From: SLAN01 sp964565375
GTDB lineage: Bacteria > Spirochaetota > Spirochaetia > DSM-27196 > SKKC01
Assembly (NCBI GenBank): GCA_964565375.1
Contig: CAZMEV010000060.1
Coordinates: 1-19,235 of the forward strand
Direction: 5' to 3'
Length of the DNA stretch: 19,235 bases
A program made the translations under genes and the position numbers. Each line of letters starts with the position of its first letter. Positions within the stretch are counted from its first letter, which is position 1. Shown piece by piece: positions 15,955 through 19,235 of the stretch. The notes under the pieces were generated by a model. That model was not told the DNA's origin, did no database searches, and saw nothing but the letters and a program-made list of their open reading frames with translations.

Positions 15955-16427
15955 ATGAGCTCTCCCCGATATTCCACTCCTCGGTATTTCGCCGCCACGT
16001 CGGGCCACTGCGAGAGCACGAGGTCTGCAAACGGCCTGACCATGCGCCCGCTCATCGACAGGCCGTTCGCATTGGCAATGCTGTCGACCCACACGACTTT
16101 CGCTCCGAGAAGCTTCCCCCAGAAACAGACGAGAAATCCTGCGGCAGCTCCGGTGCTTATCACGACGCCGGGTCTTTCCCTGATCACAACGGCGAGGCAT
16201 CGAAACGCCACGAGCAATGTTCGGATTATATGCTGATGGTTACACTCACCGACTATATACGTGCTCCCGATCGCTTCGAGCGAGCGGCGGACGGCGGGAC
16301 CGGTCGACACAGCGACCACCCTGTATCCTTGCCAGACAGGCGCGAGCATCAGAGCCTGCGACAGGTGCCCCCCTGCGGAAGCGACGAGACAGACGGTTGC
16401 GGATCGTCTGACTGCCGGCGTCTTCAT
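15951..16427 (-). CDS. Alg14/PssD-like membrane-anchor subunit of a split glycosyltransferase
   Basis: 158 residues of the Alg14-like family (GT28 N-terminal half). VCLVASAGGHLSQAL near 12-26 is the conserved glycine-rich GGH motif, followed by STGPAVRRSLE, VVISTGAAAGFLVCFWGKLLGAKVVWVDSIA (a hydrophobic stretch at about 88-115) and the closing LVLSQWPDVAAKYRGVEYRG. Alg14-type proteins bind the lipid acceptor at the membrane and recruit the Alg13-type subunit, which follows with a four-base overlap. The ATG has AAGG nine bases upstream; the gene follows the dehydrogenase by 34 bases. Confidence 0.93.
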   Translation of the reverse strand: MKTPAVRRSATVCLVASAGGHLSQALMLAPVWQGYRVVAVSTGPAVRRSLEAIGSTYIVGECNHQHIIRTLLVAFRCLAVVIRERPGVVISTGAAAGFLVCFWGKLLGAKVVWVDSIANANGLSMSGRMVRPFADLVLSQWPDVAAKYRGVEYRGELI

Positions 16428-16461
16428 ATGGGTGTGCCTTGCTCGGGGAGCCGCTTCCGAT

Positions 16462-17799
16462 TCAACTCTTCACCAGCCCCGGCGTGCGGCTCGGAACCAT
16501 ATTCCTCGTATCCACGATCGGAACGCCGAGCGAAGCGAAGTCAATGCTTCGGTACTGCGAATGGGGAGTTACAAGAACGAACAGGTCGTATCCGGATTCC
16601 ACGGGCACGGAGCGCTTTCCTTCGAACCAGGCGTACTCACGCTTTCGCGGTACTTCGTCTATGTAGGGGTCGTTGTACGATACCTCGGCGCCCATATCGG
16701 TGAGCAGCTGCATAATCGGGTAGGCGGGTGACTCCCGGTCGTCATCGATGTCGGCCTTGTAGGCGAGACCGAGCACGAGGACCCGGGAACCACGAACCGC
16801 CAACCCGCCCTTGTTCAATGCACGTACCACGGAGCCGACTACATACTCCGGCATCCCGTGGTTAATCTCCCCCGCTAACTCGATAAACCGTGTCGGTCTA
16901 TCGTACTCACGGGCTTTCCAGCTCAGGTAGAAGGGATCAATGGGAATGCAGTGTCCACCAAGTCCGGGGCCGGGATAAAACGGCATGAATCCGAACGGCT
17001 TGGTGCTTGCCGCTTCGATCACTTCCCAGATATCAATGCCCATCCTGCTGTAGACCATTTTGAGCTCGTTCACGAGCGCAATGTTCACAGACCGGAAGGT
17101 GTTCTCAAGAATCTTCGTCGCTTCGGCAACCTCCGGCGAAGAAACCGGAACGACGTGCTCGTGCGTACAGCGGTAGAGCGCTTCCACGAGACGACCGGCG
17201 TGAGCGCCGGAGCCGGCGACTACCTTGGGAATTTCATTGGTCGAGAAGTCCTTGTTCCCCGGATCTTCGCGTTCCGGCGAAAAGCCCACGAAGAAGTCGA
17301 CACCGCAGGTGAGCCCTGAACGTTCGAGAATGGGAATAACGACTTCCTTCGTTGTGCCGGGGTAACTCGTCGATTCGAGCACAACGAGCATTCCCGGTTT
17401 CAGGCAGGCGGCGATCTTGGCGCAGGTCGCCTCGACGTACGAAAGGTCCGGCTGCTTGTGTTCATCGAGCGGAGTGGGCACGGTAATAAGAACAGCGTCA
17501 CACTCGGAAAGTCGCGCGAACTCATCGGTCGGGGTGAAGCGCCCGGCATCTCCGGCGGCGTTCAATTCATCGAACGGGATATGCTTCAAGTACGACCGAT
17601 GCGCGCGAAGGGCTTCGATCTTGGCAACATCAACATCAAAACCAATACAGGGCAATCCCGCCTTCACGAGGCCTATGCATGCCGGCACTCCGACATAGCC
17701 CAGGCCGACCACTCCCACAACCGCCGTGCGCTGCTCGATCCGCTCGCCGAGCGCCCGTGCCGTTTCCTCGGCCTTCGAAACCATCCGTTCGGTACTCAC
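16462..17799 (-). CDS. wbpA: UDP-N-acetylglucosamine 6-dehydrogenase, WbpA-like
   Basis: 445 residues from GTG 17799. The frame continues upstream to 17940, but 17799 is preferred: it makes a GTGA overlap with the GT2 stop, has AGGAG eight bases upstream, and gives a length close to WbpA (about 436). Domains: NAD-binding Rossmann fold with VGVVGLGYVGVP (GxGxxG at about 32-37), central dimerisation helix (ILENTFRSVNIALVNEL), and a C-terminal UDP-sugar binding domain. The catalytic cysteine is Cys284 in YPGPGLGGHCIPIDPFYLSW, a block characteristic of UDP-GlcNAc dehydrogenases. It oxidises C6 of UDP-GlcNAc with two NAD+ to UDP-GlcNAcA in the cytoplasm, feeding uronic-acid residues or further amidated or diamino derivatives. 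Assignment over UDP-Glc dehydrogenase rests on that block and remains a sequence-based judgement. Confidence 0.92.
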   Translation of the reverse strand: MSTERMVSKAEETARALGERIEQRTAVVGVVGLGYVGVPACIGLVKAGLPCIGFDVDVAKIEALRAHRSYLKHIPFDELNAAGDAGRFTPTDEFARLSECDAVLITVPTPLDEHKQPDLSYVEATCAKIAACLKPGMLVVLESTSYPGTTKEVVIPILERSGLTCGVDFFVGFSPEREDPGNKDFSTNEIPKVVAGSGAHAGRLVEALYRCTHEHVVPVSSPEVAEATKILENTFRSVNIALVNELKMVYSRMGIDIWEVIEAASTKPFGFMPFYPGPGLGGHCIPIDPFYLSWKAREYDRPTRFIELAGEINHGMPEYVVGSVVRALNKGGLAVRGSRVLVLGLAYKADIDDDRESPAYPIMQLLTDMGAEVSYNDPYIDEVPRKREYAWFEGKRSVPVESGYDLFVLVTPHSQYRSIDFASLGVPIVDTRNMVPSRTPGLVKS

Positions 17800-18863
17800 T
17801 TCGCTATCTCCTGTTTTATAGGTTGATTCATCCATTCGGCCCGCCTGCTCCACACGCTCCGCCACTCGTTTCCGCGTCGCTGCAGGTCGCTCGCGCGCCG
17901 CGTCCCTACAAGCCCGGCGCCCGGCACCTGTCGTCGCCATTCACACCGCCGGTTACCCATTCCCGCAATCGCAAACGCTGCCATCCGAACCAGACACGAA
18001 AGCCCGAGCATCGCGGTCATAAGCGCCGCCGAGGGCGCCGGATAATGCAGGCGAAAGAGCTGCACTTTTGCCCGATACAGGCGAATCATTTTCTCGCTTC
18101 GAACCGGCTCGGAGGCTCCGCCGTAGTGCACGATCGCAGCGCCGGGAACGAGAACCGGCTGCATTCCGCGTGCAGCCGCTCTCAGGCACAGATCCGCATC
18201 CTCGCCGTACATGAAAAACGACGTGTCGAACCCGCCGAGCCGATTCCAGTCACCCAGCCGGATCAGCAGCAAACAACCGGTTACGATGTCCACGGGTTTC
18301 GCGGCATCCCAGCTCCAGTGCGCAAGCGATTCCGGATTCAGGAACGCCGATCCCCCGAAGAGTCGCGAAAGTCCGACGGAATGCGTGAACACGCTCCACG
18401 GCGTCGGCTTCATCCATCCGGCTGTCGGATTCCGGCTTCCATCGGCGAAGAATGTTTCTCCGCCGTAAATTCCGTTTTCCGGATTGAAGTCGGCGTACTC
18501 GAGAAGCCGGTCGATCGCGCCCGGGCGCACGAGGGTGTCCGGGTTCAGAAGCAGCAGATACGTTCCGCGCGCGTATCCGGCTGCGAAATTATTGGCCGCG
18601 GCAAAGCCGATGTTTTCCTCGAGCGCAAAGATGCGAAGCGAGGGAAACATCAACCTTGAAAACGCATCCCGGATCGCCTCCACACTTCCGTCACAGGAGG
18701 CGTTATCGACGAGCAGCACCTCGAACGGCGCCGATCCCACGCCCCCGTTATACACGGACTTCAGGCACTCGACGGTCAGCTCTCGCGTGTTGTAGCTGAC
18801 AACCAGAATGGAAACGGCCGGCGCGTCGGCAGCCCGGGCTTGCGTGTCTGTGTGTTCATTCAC
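17796..18863 (-). CDS. GT2 family glycosyltransferase, rhamnosyltransferase-like (WbbL type)
   Basis: 355 residues. Opening VSILVVSYNTRELTVECLKSV and the blocks VLLVDNASCDGS, NIGFAAANNFAAGYARGTYLLLLNPDT (metal/nucleotide site NPDT) and FFMYGEDADLCLRAAARG place it in the WbbL/RfbF-like GT2 subgroup, many members of which transfer L-rhamnose; the donor here is not proven. HYGGASEP is followed by one hydrophobic stretch (about 285-305, AALMTAMLGLSCLVRMAAFAIAG) that may associate with the membrane, then an Arg-rich tail. The start is GTG 18863 without a recognisable Shine-Dalgarno sequence. It is the most upstream gene visible in the window and is coupled to the dehydrogenase by a GTGA overlap. 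Confidence 0.9.
   Translation of the reverse strand: MNEHTDTQARAADAPAVSILVVSYNTRELTVECLKSVYNGGVGSAPFEVLLVDNASCDGSVEAIRDAFSRLMFPSLRIFALEENIGFAAANNFAAGYARGTYLLLLNPDTLVRPGAIDRLLEYADFNPENGIYGGETFFADGSRNPTAGWMKPTPWSVFTHSVGLSRLFGGSAFLNPESLAHWSWDAAKPVDIVTGCLLLIRLGDWNRLGGFDTSFFMYGEDADLCLRAAARGMQPVLVPGAAIVHYGGASEPVRSEKMIRLYRAKVQLFRLHYPAPSAALMTAMLGLSCLVRMAAFAIAGMGNRRCEWRRQVPGAGLVGTRRASDLQRRGNEWRSVWSRRAEWMNQPIKQEIAK
17808..17812 (-). promoter_or_regulatory. Ribosome-binding site that fixes the dehydrogenase start
   Basis: AGGAG on the minus strand, eight bases before GTG 17799. It lies inside the last codons of the GT2 gene and decides between the 445-residue start and the longer frame, whose extra N-terminus is the antisense-like Arg-rich read of another gene. 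Confidence 0.7.
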
Positions 18864-18982
18864 TGGATAATCGAATATGGGAGGTTATAGATTGATGTTA
18901 CTTCACACGGCGTCGCATCGAACCGTTCGGCGCGAATCAGCCACCGGGAAGATCCCGTTCAGGGCGGAGCACTGCCGTTTCC

Positions 18983-19005
18983 GGTTTCACGCGCCTGCGT
19001 GAACC
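18983..19005. repeat. Hairpin-forming inverted repeat
   Basis: TTCACGC (18986-18992) pairs with GCGTGAA (18997-19003) around a four-base loop, extended by GG/CC with one bulged base. No T-tract follows on either strand, so it is not a standard terminator. Confidence 0.5.
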
Positions 19006-19195
19006 GCCCGACACTCTGCCCGTAAGATCGCGATCGTGCCGCCGAAACATGCTCCGAAGCGCGAGGCAGGCCGGTAAGGCCCGCCGTGAATACAAGGCCA
19101 AGAGTATCGCCGGTACCGGTTCGGTAGTATCGAGCAAAGGTATGTCTTTCGACGTATTCTCGGAAATCCGGAAAGTATGAGCCGAGAGCTTGGCA

Positions 19196-19231
19196 GGCGT
19201 ATCACCCATACAGAAAAAGGGTGATAACGCC
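19196..19231. repeat. Twelve-pair inverted repeat at the right edge
   Basis: GGCGT-ATCACCC (19196-19207) pairs with GGGTGAT-A-ACGCC (19219-19231), twelve base pairs with one bulged A and an 11-base loop containing an A5 run (T5 on the minus strand). It may be a terminator of an upstream gene or a protein-binding site; the run is in the loop, not after the stem, so a classical terminator is doubtful. Confidence 0.5.
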
Positions 19232-19235
19232 GCCG

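Larger units (their letters stand above)
18864..19235. other. 372-bp region without a convincing gene (probable cluster leader)
   Basis: No convincing coding frame. The minus-strand frames open here are short, Arg-rich and lack ribosome-binding sites. Two hairpins are present (18983-19005 and 19196-19231). A TATAAC box (minus strand, near 18886-18891) lies about 25 bases before the GT2 start but has no good -35 partner. The region may hold the promoter and leader of the operon. Confidence 0.5.

Noticed and set aside
15955..16200. N-terminal extension of the Alg13-like frame into the Alg14-like gene
   Set aside because: The extra 82 residues are an out-of-frame Arg-rich read of the Alg14-like gene. 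The real start at 15954 overlaps its stop by four bases, so this is not a frameshifted fusion.
15355..16236. Plus-strand open frame of 293 codons
   Set aside because: Lies antisense to the Alg13/Alg14-like pair, which have clear family motifs and an ATGA overlap. It is a shadow of GC-rich coding DNA.
18994..19012. GGCGGTTCACG on the minus strand as an ops/JUMPstart element for RfaH
   Set aside because: Only the first six bases match the ops core GGCGGTAGCGT and the rest of the JUMPstart context is absent.
18937..19209. Minus-strand open frame of 90 codons starting MGDTPAKLSAH, and an overlapping one ending at 18987
   Set aside because: No ribosome-binding site, Arg-rich low-complexity composition, two overlapping frames both open in GC-rich DNA, and hairpins running through them. 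More likely a leader region.
1..19235. tRNA, rRNA, CRISPR arrays, insertion sequences or transposases
   Set aside because: None seen: no repeated spacer pattern, no transposase motif, no cloverleaf or rRNA-like stretch. The low-GC block has no recognisable mobile-element ends.

Overview
The window is one co-oriented surface-polysaccharide (exopolysaccharide, capsule or O-antigen type) biosynthesis cluster. Every gene I can support is read on the minus strand, so transcription runs from the right edge (about 18.9 kb) to the left edge, where the last gene is cut. A Wzx-type flippase together with a Wzy/ligase-type polymerase and a periplasm-targeted protein points to a Gram-negative bacterium making a lipid-linked repeat unit that is flipped and polymerised. 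I cannot name the phylum from sequence alone. No initiating phosphoglycosyltransferase and no Wza/Wzc export genes lie in the window, so the cluster continues outside it.

Right part (18.9-15.4 kb, GC-rich): a GT2 glycosyltransferase, a WbpA-like UDP-GlcNAc 6-dehydrogenase, and an Alg14-like/Alg13-like pair forming a split glycosyltransferase. A 191-bp gap follows (15245-15435), carrying a near-consensus sigma-54 promoter. Middle part (15.2-4.3 kb, visibly lower GC): a secreted protein that may act on polysaccharide, an asparagine-synthase-like protein without a glutaminase N-terminal Cys, a GT4, a Wzy/ligase-like polymerase, a GT2, a CatB/XAT-type acetyltransferase, a phosphoribosyltransferase-HAD fusion, a WzxC-type flippase and another GT2. 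Left part (4.3 kb to the edge, GC-rich at least in the PKS gene): a KS-AT-ACP polyketide synthase module (interrupted by a 100-N assembly gap inside the AT), a NeuD/PglD/VioB-like hexapeptide acyltransferase overlapping it by ATGA, and a VioA-like DegT aminotransferase cut by the left edge.

The genes read as: precursor supply (UDP-GlcNAcA; a 4-amino-4,6-dideoxyhexose), sugar transfer (three GT2, one GT4, one Alg13/14-type pair, possibly one PRPP-dependent ribosyl transfer), decoration (acetyl, amide, perhaps a polyketide-derived acyl group), flipping and polymerisation. The most unusual ideas are a PKS module coupled to an amino-sugar acyltransferase, a PRTase-HAD fusion that could install ribofuranose from PRPP, and a sigma-54 promoter sitting at the GC boundary.
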